6,638 nucleotides of DNA from Alcaligenaceae bacterium (GCA_029265335.1 JAJUJN010000116.1:1-6638); one strand, 5' to 3'; shown: positions 1 through 5,906, counted from the stretch's first letter. A program made the numbers and translations. Notes: a model not told the origin generated them from the sequence alone.

Positions 1-1256
1 CCGATGGCAGCTACCGCCTGTTCGGTCAAAAGATTTTCATCACCTATGGGGAACACGATCTCGCCCCGAACATTGCTCACCTGGTGCTGGCGCGCACGCC
101 CGATGCACCTCCCGGGATTCGGGGCATCTCCCTGTTTCTCGTGCCCAAGTTCCTCATGGATGAGAACGGGCAACCGGGGCAGCGCAACGACGTCTACTGC
201 GCTTCGATCGAACACAAGCTGGGCATTCACGCCAGCCCCACCGCGGTGCTGGTATATGGCGACGATCAGGGCGAGGTGGGCGCGGGGGCCATCGGTTACC
301 GCGTGGGTGAGGAGCATCACGGCCTGCAGTATATGTTCGTGATGATGAACGCCGCTCGCTTCTCGGTGGGCGTGCAAGGGGTGGCGGTGGCCGAGCGAGC
401 CTTGCAACAGGCGCGAGCTTATGCGCGCGAGCGGGTGCAAAGCCGGGCCATCGGCAGCGACCAAGCGGCCGACACGATCGACCAACACCCCGACGTGCAG
501 CGCATGTTGCTCACCATGGCAGCGCTCACCCAGGGTGGACGCGCGTTGGCGTATGTAGCGGCCGCCGACGCAGACCGCGCGCGCCGTTTGTCCGACAGCG
601 AGATGCGTCAGCAGGCACAAGCGCGCTACGAGTATCTCGTGCCGATCATCAAGGGCTTTTGCACCGAAGCGGCACAGGAAGTGACCTCGCTGGGTATCCA
701 GGTTCACGGCGGTATGGGCTATATCGAAGAAACAGGCATGGCGCAGTTCTATCGTGACGCTCGCATTCTGCCCATTTACGAGGGCACCACGGCCATTCAG
801 GCCAACGATCTCCTGGGTCGTAAAACCCTGCGCGACGGGGGCAAGGTGGCCTTGAGTTATGCCGACGACATGGAGACTACGGTGGCCGAGTTGCTGGCCG
901 CGAACTCTCCGGAGCTCACGAAGATCGCCGAGGCCCTCGCCAGGGCTGTGGTGGATTACCGGGAGGTGGTGGGTTTCTTGGTAGAAAACGGTGAAGCCTC
1001 GCCACGCGTCGCTTATGCGGGCAGCGTGCCTTATCTGATGCTGGCCGGGTTGGTGCATTCGGGTTGGCAGATGGCGCGGGCAGCGAAGGTCAGCCACGGG
1101 CAGCGCGAGAGCTCGGCGTTTCATGCCGAGAAATGGCGGATAGCGCGCTTTCACGCCCTGCATCTGCTGCCGCGCACGAGCGCGCTTCGCGCCGCCATCG
1201 TGGACGGCGGCGAAGCGGTAGTGCCCTTAAGCGGCCCTGCTGATCAGTCGATTTGA
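1..1256 (+). CDS. Acyl-CoA dehydrogenase, C-terminal part (5' end outside window)
   Basis: This flavoprotein oxidises a fatty or aromatic acyl-CoA to the 2,3-enoyl-CoA in the cytoplasm and passes electrons to ETF. The reading frame is open from position 3 (first full codon GAT) to TGA at 1254-1256, giving 417 visible residues. The start lies upstream; the ATG at 84 is internal. The first ~50 residues are the end of the beta-barrel middle domain (FGQKIFITYGEHDL, GIRGISLFLVPK). The alpha-helical C-terminal domain follows, with GGMGYIEETGMAQFYRDARI and then IYEGTTAIQANDLLGRK. The Glu of IYEGT (codon 780-782) matches the catalytic base of the family. About 140 further residues after this resemble the extra acetyl-CoA-dehydrogenase-like C-terminal domain of the long (~590-residue) FadE5-type enzymes. 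The 3' end overlaps the convergent binding-protein gene by 13 bases. Family assignment is firm; the substrate cannot be read from the sequence. Confidence 0.93.
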   Translation, partial: DGSYRLFGQKIFITYGEHDLAPNIAHLVLARTPDAPPGIRGISLFLVPKFLMDENGQPGQRNDVYCASIEHKLGIHASPTAVLVYGDDQGEVGAGAIGYRVGEEHHGLQYMFVMMNAARFSVGVQGVAVAERALQQARAYARERVQSRAIGSDQAADTIDQHPDVQRMLLTMAALTQGGRALAYVAAADADRARRLSDSEMRQQAQARYEYLVPIIKGFCTEAAQEVTSLGIQVHGGMGYIEETGMAQFYRDARILPIYEGTTAIQANDLLGRKTLRDGGKVALSYADDMETTVAELLAANSPELTKIAEALARAVVDYREVVGFLVENGEASPRVAYAGSVPYLMLAGLVHSGWQMARAAKVSHGQRESSAFHAEKWRIARFHALHLLPRTSALRAAIVDGGEAVVPLSGPADQSI

Positions 1257-2242
1257 GCGCCGGCGCTCTCGATGACCCGACTCCAGCGGGCCCGTTCGTC
1301 CGCCATGAATTGGCCGAGTTCCTCGGGAGTGCTGCCTACAATCACGCCGCCCAGATCATGCAGCGCGGCTTCTACTTCGGGCAGTGTGAGCACCTCGGCT
1401 GTGGCAAGCTGGATTTTTTCGCGGATGTCGGCAGGGGTGCCGGCCGGCGCCGCCAGAGCAAACCAGGCGCTGGAGAGAAAGTCGGTAAGGTCACTTTGTT
1501 CGGCCACGGTGGGAATATGGGGTGCGCTCGGTGCTCGCTCGGCGCTGGCCACTCCGATGATGCGAACCTTGTCGTCTTCGGCAAAGCCCAGCACTGCCGA
1601 GACGTTGCCAAAAAACAAATCCACGCGGCCGCCGATGAGGTCGATCAGGGCAGGGCCTTCGCCCTTGTAGGGCACGTGGAGAATTTCGGTGTCGGTCATG
1701 TCCACGAACATTTCACCCGTGAGGTGAGAGGTGGAGCCATTACCCTGGGAGCCGTGGGTAAGCTCACCCGGGTGTTCACGAGCATAGGCGATCAGTTCAT
1801 TCACATTGTGAATGGGGAGGTCGGGCCGGACCGTGATCGAGTTGGGGATCATGGTGATGAGGGTGATTGGCTCGAAGGCTGTTGGGTCGTACGACAGCTT
1901 GTTGCTGTAGAGGCTCTGGTTGATCACAAAGGGCGCTGGCGGGCTGAACAGCAAGGTGTAGCCGTCGGGTTTTGCGCTGGCCACCGCTTCAGCGCCGATG
2001 TTGCCACCGCCGCCAGGTCGGTTCTCGACCGTGATGGCGGCGTCCCATTTCTGGCTCAGCTTACTGGCGATGAGTCGCGCCATGGTGTCGGCCGAGCCGC
2101 CGGCCGGATAGGGGATGATCACACGGACCGGTTTGGAGGGATAGTCGGCGGCCGAATCGGCCACCGCGGCCTGGGCGCCCGTGGCCAAGAGGGCGCCAAA
2201 AGTGATTGCCAGCAATCGATTCAGAACCTTGCGTCGCTGCAT
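1244..2242 (-). CDS. Bug/TctC-family tripartite tricarboxylate transporter substrate-binding protein
   Basis: This is a 332-residue periplasmic solute receptor that should capture a small carboxylate for a TctAB-type membrane transporter. A signal peptide is visible: basic MQRRK, hydrophobic LLAITFGALLATG, and a likely cleavage after AQA (residue 25). Family motifs run in order: YPSKPVRVIIPYPAGGSADT (34-53), VENRPGGGGNIGAEAVA (72-88), KPDGYTLLF (91-99), HVPYKGEGPAL (189-199) and GGRVDLFFGN (204-213). The ATG at 2242 is chosen because GAGGAG lies 7 bases upstream and the signal peptide starts there; the frame extends further upstream only with unrelated arginine-rich sequence. No tctA or tctB is in the window, so it is an orphan receptor, as is common in Bordetella relatives. 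It lies 101 bases downstream of the TPP-enzyme gene on the same strand, so co-transcription is likely. The ligand is unknown. Confidence 0.93.
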   Translation of the reverse strand: MQRRKVLNRLLAITFGALLATGAQAAVADSAADYPSKPVRVIIPYPAGGSADTMARLIASKLSQKWDAAITVENRPGGGGNIGAEAVASAKPDGYTLLFSPPAPFVINQSLYSNKLSYDPTAFEPITLITMIPNSITVRPDLPIHNVNELIAYAREHPGELTHGSQGNGSTSHLTGEMFVDMTDTEILHVPYKGEGPALIDLIGGRVDLFFGNVSAVLGFAEDDKVRIIGVASAERAPSAPHIPTVAEQSDLTDFLSSAWFALAAPAGTPADIREKIQLATAEVLTLPEVEAALHDLGGVIVGSTPEELGQFMADERARWSRVIESAGAQID

Positions 2243-2249
2243 GAAGTGT

Positions 2250-2255
2250 CTCCTC
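2250..2255 (-). promoter_or_regulatory. Ribosome binding site of the Bug/TctC gene
   Basis: The minus strand reads GAGGAG 7 bases before ATG 2242. This strong Shine-Dalgarno match decides the start: the open frame continues upstream to 2605 but without a signal-peptide start. Confidence 0.8.
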
Positions 2256-2286
2256 GTTTTTGGTGGGATGAATGGCGCTGAACTGT

Positions 2287-2333
2287 CTGGCGGAGCCTCT
2301 CTTCTGATTCCTGCATCATGAGGCATCCGCCAG
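2287..2333. repeat. Inverted repeat between the TPP-enzyme and binding-protein genes
   Basis: The left arm at 2287-2299 (CTGGCGGAGCCTC) pairs with the right arm at 2320-2333 (GAGGCATCCGCCAG) over 13 bp with one bulged A; the loop is 20 bases. It fills the 101-base gap between the stop of the TPP-enzyme gene and the start of the binding-protein gene. Neither strand has a T-run after the hairpin (on the minus strand the T-run precedes it), so it is not a standard intrinsic terminator. It could stabilise the upstream mRNA end or set differential expression of the two genes; that role is inference. Confidence 0.6.
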
Positions 2334-2343
2334 CGCAAAAAAC

Positions 2344-4062
2344 TCAACCCAGACGTTGTGCCGAGATGGGGGTAGTGATGGCATCGATCACCGCACTTCT
2401 GCCTGAGCGTACGGTGGCGATGGCCGCTGCCATGGCTTCGTTCAATTCGGCTTCCGTGCGCACCTGCCAGGTGGCGGCGTCGCCTGCCGCTGCGGCCAAT
2501 TCGGCCAGGCGGGCGTTGTCGCTGGTGGTGATCCAGTAGGTGTCGTGCTGGCGGGCGGTACCCTCTGGGTGCACCAGCAGCGTGGAAACCTTGGGCGCGT
2601 TCCAACCGCCGTTATTCACGATCACGGTAAGAATGGGCGCGCCGTATTGTCGCGCCACCCACCAGGTGCTGCCGGGCACGCCGAACAGGTAGCTGCCATC
2701 GCCTACCAGGCAGATCACCTCGGCTTCGGGGTCGGCCAGTTTCACGCCCACCGCCGCCCCGGGGCTCCAGCCCAGGCCGCTGCCACCGTTGGCGAAGAGG
2801 CTGCCGGGGCGCGACAGACGCATGCTGGTGAGCAGCGCTTCGTTGGTGGTGGGAGCCTCATTGAGCACCACGCTGCGATCGGTGAGGATGCGGCGCACCG
2901 CCTGACCAATATCGCCCGCGGTGAGGTAGCCGGGCTGCGGCGCGGATCCGGGTGGTGGGGCTGACACCATCTGGTTTTTGGCCTCGGCCACCCAGCTGAG
3001 GCGTTTCTGGCGCCGATCGGCGTCGGTGGCAGGCTGCGCGGCGAGCTGAGCCAGAGCCACGGCGGTGTCCGCCTGCACGCTGAGTTCTGCCGGAAAGTGC
3101 CAATAGCCGAACTGCGGCTTGATGGGGTCGATGTCGATGTGGAAGAAGCGGGCATCGGGGGCGGGCTGGATGCGTGATTCGATCCAGGGCACGTCGATAT
3201 CGAGCAGCAAAATGAGGTCGGCCTGGTCGATGAGCACATTGCGCCGATAGCCCAGATGCTGCGGATGGTCACCAGGGAAGTTGAGATATTGCGGGCTGAT
3301 TTCGATCACCCCAAAACCGTGACTCTCTACGAGCTGCAGCAAACTTGCCACGGCATCGTGGTTGCGGCCCAGGTAGGTGGTGATGACCAGGGGTCGTTCG
3401 GCGCTCAGGAGAGCCTGATGAATTTGCTCTACTTGCGAGGGCTGCAGGCCGGTGGGGGCAGTCACTGGCCACAGGCGGGCTTCTTCGGGCTTCTTTGGCC
3501 CCGGTTCTTCCCAAAACTCACGGGCGCCGGTGAGATAGACCGGGCCGGGCGAACCCGAGCCGGCAATCTGCAGAGCCCGCATGAGCAGGGCCTCTACCAT
3601 TTCTCCCGCCCGCAGTTCGTAGGACCATTTCACGTACTGGCCGACGATTTCGTGTTGCCTGGGGGCGTCTTGCGTGTAGTGAATGGTTTCGGTACGGGCA
3701 CCGGCGCGAGCGCCGTCGAGGGTGACTGGCGAAAGACCGGCCACCAAGATCACAGGAATGCGACCGCGGGCCGCGTTATGCACGCTGCCGCCCAGGTTTT
3801 GCGTGCCGACATCGACGTGCACCAGCACCATTTGGGCGCGGCCCGTGTGCATGGTGTAGCCATGGGCGGCACTGAGGGCAGTCATTTCGTGAGGACAGAC
3901 AACGATCCGGGGCATGGGTTTGCCTTCGGCCTGCAGGCTGGCAAAGGCTTCGATGAAGGCCGGGTGATCGCTACCGAGGTTGGTGAACAGACAGTCGATG
4001 CCCAGACGTTGGGCGGTTTCGACCAGATGACGTGCCGCAGTGGCGGGAACGGATTGGGACAT
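2344..4062 (-). CDS. Thiamine-pyrophosphate-dependent enzyme (acetolactate synthase/decarboxylase superfamily)
   Basis: This 572-residue cytoplasmic TPP enzyme has the usual three-domain order. The N-terminal pyrimidine-binding domain (about 5-180) carries CPHEMTALSAAHGYTMHTG, in which Glu59 matches the conserved catalytic glutamate that activates TPP. A middle domain spans about 205-345. The C-terminal diphosphate-binding domain (about 380-565) contains VGDGSYLFG (GDG at 454-456) and IVNNGGWN (NN at 483-484), the GDG-X~26-NN Mg-TPP motif. Length fits the family (550-600). It probably decarboxylates or carboligates a 2-oxo acid. It resembles the uncharacterised 'thiamine pyrophosphate-requiring' branch rather than true IlvB, and no ilvN-like partner is adjacent. 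The ATG at 4062 was chosen because homology begins just after it (AARHLVETAQRLGIDCLF); a GTG at 4119 adds 19 residues but lacks a ribosome site and falls within the putative promoter. The Bug-type receptor downstream suggests an imported carboxylate substrate. Confidence 0.88.
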   Translation of the reverse strand: MSQSVPATAARHLVETAQRLGIDCLFTNLGSDHPAFIEAFASLQAEGKPMPRIVVCPHEMTALSAAHGYTMHTGRAQMVLVHVDVGTQNLGGSVHNAARGRIPVILVAGLSPVTLDGARAGARTETIHYTQDAPRQHEIVGQYVKWSYELRAGEMVEALLMRALQIAGSGSPGPVYLTGAREFWEEPGPKKPEEARLWPVTAPTGLQPSQVEQIHQALLSAERPLVITTYLGRNHDAVASLLQLVESHGFGVIEISPQYLNFPGDHPQHLGYRRNVLIDQADLILLLDIDVPWIESRIQPAPDARFFHIDIDPIKPQFGYWHFPAELSVQADTAVALAQLAAQPATDADRRQKRLSWVAEAKNQMVSAPPPGSAPQPGYLTAGDIGQAVRRILTDRSVVLNEAPTTNEALLTSMRLSRPGSLFANGGSGLGWSPGAAVGVKLADPEAEVICLVGDGSYLFGVPGSTWWVARQYGAPILTVIVNNGGWNAPKVSTLLVHPEGTARQHDTYWITTSDNARLAELAAAAGDAATWQVRTEAELNEAMAAAIATVRSGRSAVIDAITTPISAQRLG

Positions 4063-4117
4063 TCTGGCAGCTCGAGCTAGGGATTGACGAATGGAAATGG
4101 CGAAATTCGGACACCAC

Positions 4118-4147
4118 ACATTAGTCAGCGTCAGTCGGCCGGGTCAA
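4118..4147 (-). promoter_or_regulatory. Possible sigma70-type promoter of the TPP-enzyme/binding-protein unit
   Basis: On the minus strand, TTGACC (4147-4142) is a good -35 match. After an 18-base spacer comes TAATGT (4123-4118), only a weak -10. It would give a leader of about 50 bases before ATG 4062 and fits the divergent layout. The weak -10 keeps confidence low. Confidence 0.28.
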
Positions 4148-4204
4148 CGATTTGCCAGAAATGTTCGAAGAGCGAACAAATCAGCGTGCAGCGCTCACAC
4201 AACA

Positions 4205-4220
4205 CTGTACTTGCATACAG
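4205..4220. promoter_or_regulatory. LexA (SOS) operator box 1
   Basis: CTGT-ACTTGCAT-ACAG is an exact match to the CTGT-N8-ACAG core recognised by LexA in gamma- and most betaproteobacteria. The palindrome extends outward to CACTGT...ACAGTG. Over the 20-base E. coli consensus it matches 14 positions by hand count. It lies 68 bases upstream of the ATG of the 124-residue protein and overlaps the -35 element. Confidence 0.8.
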
Positions 4221-4239
4221 TGCTGTATGGAAGTACAGT
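4211..4239 (+). promoter_or_regulatory. Sigma70-like promoter nested in the LexA boxes
   Basis: TTGCAT (4211-4216, 4 of 6 to TTGACA) and TACAGT (4234-4239, 4 of 6 to TATAAT) are separated by exactly 17 bases. The -35 lies in the right half of LexA box 1 and the -10 in the right half of box 2, so LexA binding would block both elements. Predicted transcription start is near 4246, leaving a leader of about 42 bases. Confidence 0.55.
4223..4238. promoter_or_regulatory. LexA (SOS) operator box 2
   Basis: CTGT-ATGGAAGT-ACAG is a second exact CTGT-N8-ACAG core, 18 bases centre to centre from box 1. The hand-counted match to the 20-base E. coli consensus is again 14 positions. The pair of boxes and their placement over the promoter make chance occurrence unlikely and suggest tight, possibly cooperative repression. 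Confidence 0.8.
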
Positions 4240-4277
4240 TTCTTCGTGACTCGATGCATGTCGCATCGGGCGGCCCC

Positions 4278-4282
4278 GGAGA
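4278..4282 (+). promoter_or_regulatory. Ribosome binding site deciding the start of the SOS-type gene
   Basis: GGAGA ends 5 bases before ATG 4288. The same frame also has ATGs at 4084 and 4258. The first lies upstream of the operators and promoter; the second has no Shine-Dalgarno match. Confidence 0.6.
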
Positions 4283-4287
4283 ACCCC

Positions 4288-4662
4288 ATGCCGCTGCTAT
4301 CCCATTCAACATTGGCTTCCGCTTCTTCCGTGCCGGTTCGGCACGCCAAGGCTCCGCTCACCTGGGAGTGGTCCGTTGCGGGTAACGTTCCTGGTCGCAG
4401 GGCAGGCAAAAAGTCAGGCCTGCCTGCGCGTTCCACAGGCTCGGTGGCTCTGCTACCTTCGAACGGCCCCCAAGTGGGGCACCCGGTAGCCTCGCGTGGC
4501 CTGGCGGCCAAGTCTCACGCCAGGGCAGGGAGGCGCGCCCAGCTCGCCGAGCGGGTGAAAGTGCCTGCCACCGAGCTGGTAGGCGAAGTCATCTGCGTGT
4601 TGCTGTGGGCGGCCATGATTCCCGGCCTGCTGTGGCTAGGGCAGCTGGCCGGCCTCGCTTGA
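4288..4662 (+). CDS. Putative LexA-controlled small membrane protein, unknown family
   Basis: I do not recognise a family. The 124-residue product has a polar, basic, low-complexity N-terminal part (residues 1-90, with clusters RHAK, GRRAGKK and ARAGRR). A short acidic stretch (ATELVGE) and one strongly hydrophobic segment of about 23 residues (about 101-123, VICVLLWAAMIPGLLWLGQL then AGLA) follow, ending at the C-terminus. That is a tail-anchored layout with the basic part predicted cytoplasmic. The gene sits behind two CTGT-N8-ACAG boxes and has its own promoter and Shine-Dalgarno, so it should be induced by DNA damage. Small single-span SOS proteins are known as division inhibitors (SidA, DidA, YneA, SosA) or membrane toxins (TisB). 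A role of that kind is inferred from regulation and topology, not homology. A later GTG at 4555 would give only the 35-residue hydrophobic tail. It converges with the TM2-like gene, with a 72-base gap. Confidence 0.62.
   Translation: MPLLSHSTLASASSVPVRHAKAPLTWEWSVAGNVPGRRAGKKSGLPARSTGSVALLPSNGPQVGHPVASRGLAAKSHARAGRRAQLAERVKVPATELVGEVICVLLWAAMIPGLLWLGQLAGLA
4396..4428 (+). repeat. GC-rich inverted repeat inside the SOS-type gene
   Basis: CGCAGGGCAGGC (4396-4407) pairs with GCCTGCCTGCG (4418-4428) over 11 bp with one bulged G and a 10-base loop (AAAAAGTCAG). Two further potential hairpins follow in the same gene: GCTACC 4452-4457 with GGTAGC 4485-4490 (enclosing GCCCC/GGGGC at 4466-4480), and CCTGGCG 4500-4506 with CGCCAGG 4518-4524. 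Confidence 0.55.
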
Positions 4663-4734
4663 AGGTAGGTTGGGCGTGGTGCTTTCGAGCCAGGGCAGGG
4701 CGTGGTGGTGGGTAATCGCCAGCAGCCAAAACAG

Positions 4735-5193
4735 CTAAAAACGCAGGCTGCCATCCACCATGGCCAACGACATCACCACCACGTGTCCCATCACCACGCC
4801 CGTGCCTATCCAAACAAAAACAATGCACAGAATCACGGCTCCCCAGCCGTTGGCCGACTGCCGATCCTGGCCAGGGTTGTAGCGTGCATCGAACCGGCGA
4901 TCGTCCATCAGGCAGAACACAATGGCTTCTATAAACCCCGCAGCCAGTGGAATCAGAATCAGGTAATACCAGATCTGGCTCACCAGGGGCACGTCACGCC
5001 ATAAAGCCACGCCAAGAATCACTACGGTTGCCAACAAGGGCAGCCAGGGCATACGACGGCCGATATACCACCAATGGGCGCCGGCCCAACCCAGAGTGAA
5101 AGCCAGCAAGGCGGCTATGGTTTTGTGACGAAAGCCACGAGAGGGCACGATGGCCGGGTTGGCGGCAGAGGCGGAAGTGGGTTGACTGGACAT
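4735..5193 (-). CDS. TM2-domain-like multi-pass membrane protein
   Basis: This is a 152-residue predicted inner-membrane protein of unknown function. A polar N-terminus (1-22) is followed by HKTIAALLAFTLGWAGAHWW and YIGRR, which has the TM2-domain pattern: charged lead, helix, LG-x-GAH turn, aromatic pair, IGR. Hydrophobic segments lie at about 25-44, 50-65, 71-96 and 117-141, giving four predicted helices; the third ends in CLMDDRRFDARYNPG, a soluble loop also seen in proteobacterial TM2-type proteins. The start is uncertain: ATG 5193 is taken because it is the first ATG before the conserved region, although no clear Shine-Dalgarno precedes it. In-frame GTG 5226 and TTG 5259 codons would add 11 and 22 residues. 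It is divergent from rpsP and convergent with the SOS-type gene, so it is probably transcribed alone. TM2 membership is a pattern call. Confidence 0.8.
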   Translation of the reverse strand: MSSQPTSASAANPAIVPSRGFRHKTIAALLAFTLGWAGAHWWYIGRRMPWLPLLATVVILGVALWRDVPLVSQIWYYLILIPLAAGFIEAIVFCLMDDRRFDARYNPGQDRQSANGWGAVILCIVFVWIGTGVVMGHVVVMSLAMVDGSLRF

Positions 5194-5272
5194 GAAAAGC
5201 GATGGGCCGTTAAGGATGAAAGGCACAGGTCTGAAGCTTGGGCACGCAGCAGCGTTCAAGAATGGTAACAGC

Positions 5273-5302
5273 TTGCCCTCTGGTAGTTGTGCACGCTATA
5301 AT
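5273..5302 (+). promoter_or_regulatory. Promoter for the rpsP-rimM operon or an upstream RNA
   Basis: TTGCCC (5273-5278, 4 of 6) and a perfect TATAAT (5297-5302) are spaced by 18 bases. The predicted transcription start is near 5309. It is the best sigma70 match in the window, fitting a highly expressed ribosomal-protein operon, but it lies about 275 bases before the rpsP start. Confidence 0.6.
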
Positions 5303-5308
5303 TTACGG

Positions 5309-5528
5309 CTTTATTTGTGATGGTATAGCCTGATTGCGTGGCAACCGTGGCGTTTCTCCAAGTGGGGGTGCTCTAGGAACAGTCCTGGGCACGGCCTAGA
5401 GACAGCGTTCAGGGAGAGCAGTGCAGCATATCAGGCGATAGTCAAGCAAATATGCCATACAAACCGCACGAAGCGCGGGCATTGCGGCACACTACAAAAG
5501 AGTGCGTCGGGGTGGCTTCTTTTCGTAG
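5309..5528 (+). ncRNA. Candidate structured leader RNA or small RNA upstream of rpsP
   Basis: Three nested pairings suggest one long interrupted hairpin. The outer stem is GCCTGATTGC 5328-5337 with GCATATCAGGC 5426-5436 (10 bp, one bulge). The middle stem is TCTCC 5355-5359 with GGAGA 5413-5417. The inner stem is CTCTAGG 5371-5377 with CCTAGAG 5395-5401 (7 bp, perfect), with a 17-base apical loop. A separate hairpin pairs CTACAAAAGA 5492-5501 with TCTTTTCGTAG 5518-5528 (10 bp, one bulge). The architecture (long rod with internal loops just behind a perfect -10) is compatible with a 6S-like RNA or a regulatory leader. I find no sequence hallmark of 6S, SRP RNA, tmRNA, RNase P or a familiar riboswitch. 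The 3' end is undefined. Confidence 0.35.
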
Positions 5529-5572
5529 GGTTGTGCTTATCTTCTGCAATTTTGCAATCAACTTCGAATTTT

Positions 5573-5578
5573 AGGGGA
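5573..5578 (+). promoter_or_regulatory. Ribosome binding site of rpsP
   Basis: AGGGGA lies 6 bases before ATG 5585. It fixes the S16 start at [10 protein letters not shown] rather than the in-frame ATG at 5531, which would add 18 residues foreign to the family. Confidence 0.8.
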
Positions 5579-5584
5579 TTACCT

Positions 5585-5851
5585 ATGGTGGTGATTCGTT
5601 TGGCTCGTGGCGGCTCCAAAAAGCGCCCTTTCTACAACGTCGTGGCTGCAGATTCGCGCAACCGTCGTGATGGTCGGTTCATCGAGCGCGTAGGTTTCTA
5701 CAATCCGCTGGCCAATGAGAACGAAGAAGGCTTGCGCCTCGCTCTCGATCGCTTGGAGCACTGGACCAGCAACGGTGCTCAGGTGTCGCCTACCGTGGCT
5801 CGCCTCATCAAGCAGTACACCAAACAGCAGAAAGCTGCCGCTTCGGCTTGA
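5585..5851 (+). CDS. rpsP: 30S ribosomal protein S16
   Basis: S16 binds 16S rRNA early in assembly of the 30S subunit. The 88-residue product is of normal length (80-90) and carries the whole conserved core: [20 protein letters not shown] (1-20), [21 protein letters not shown] (21-41) and [20 protein letters not shown] (52-71), then a lysine- and alanine-rich tail. The start is set by AGGGGA 6 bases upstream. It is the first gene of the conserved rpsP-rimM-trmD-rplS operon; rimM follows after 55 bases with no terminator visible between them. Transcription probably begins at the TATAAT promoter at 5297-5302, giving an unusually long foldable leader. Confidence 0.98.
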   Translation: MVVIRLARGGSKKRPFYNVVAADSRNRRDGRFIERVGFYNPLANENEEGLRLALDRLEHWTSNGAQVSPTVARLIKQYTKQQKAAASA

Positions 5852-5906
5852 TTGCCGGCATCCGCCAAATATTCACTGGCCGCGGATGGGTGAGCCTGGC
5901 TCGCGT

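Larger units (their letters stand above)
5194..5584. other. Gene-free divergent region upstream of rpsP
   Basis: These 391 bases separate the TM2-like gene (leftward) from rpsP (rightward). I see no convincing protein gene on either strand. The region holds a strong-looking rightward promoter (5273-5302), a long foldable segment (5328-5436), a second hairpin (5492-5528) and the rpsP ribosome site. The leftward promoter of the TM2-like gene must also be here, but I could not find a convincing -35/-10 pair for it. Confidence 0.7.

Noticed and set aside
1253..2281. Long plus-strand frame (342 codons) opposite the receptor gene
   Set aside because: The product is His/Gly-rich with no family motif. 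It is the antisense shadow of the GC-rich Bug/TctC gene, which has signal peptide, motifs and ribosome site.
3256..4080. Plus-strand frame (274 codons) opposite the TPP-enzyme gene
   Set aside because: The minus strand carries the clear GDG...NN TPP-enzyme motifs; this frame shows no recognisable domain.
4084..4287. Upstream extension of the SOS-type reading frame to ATG 4084 or ATG 4258
   Set aside because: The first would place the LexA boxes and promoter inside the coding region. ATG 4258 lacks a ribosome site, whereas ATG 4288 has GGAGA 5 bases upstream.
4131..4511. Minus-strand frame (126 codons) opposite the SOS-type gene
   Set aside because: It has no domain-like pattern and runs across the LexA boxes and promoter. 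The plus-strand frame has promoter, operator, ribosome site and a coherent membrane segment.
4672..4707. Direct repeat GGGCGTGGTG at 4672-4681 and 4698-4707
   Set aside because: Only two 10-base copies in a G-rich spacer; likely chance or slippage, with no associated structure.
4722..4751. Possible bidirectional terminator GCAGCC...GGCTGC between the convergent SOS-type and TM2-like genes
   Set aside because: The stem is only 6 bp, overlaps the TM2-like stop codon and has no T-run downstream on either strand.
4515..4828. Small minus-strand frames overlapping the end of the TM2-like gene
   Set aside because: They are out-of-frame shadows of the TM2-like and SOS-type genes, with no ribosome site or coherent domain.
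5328..5436. Assignment of the foldable leader to 6S RNA, SRP RNA or a known riboswitch
   Set aside because: The rod-like shape is suggestive, but I saw none of the sequence hallmarks of these families, so it is left as an unnamed candidate.
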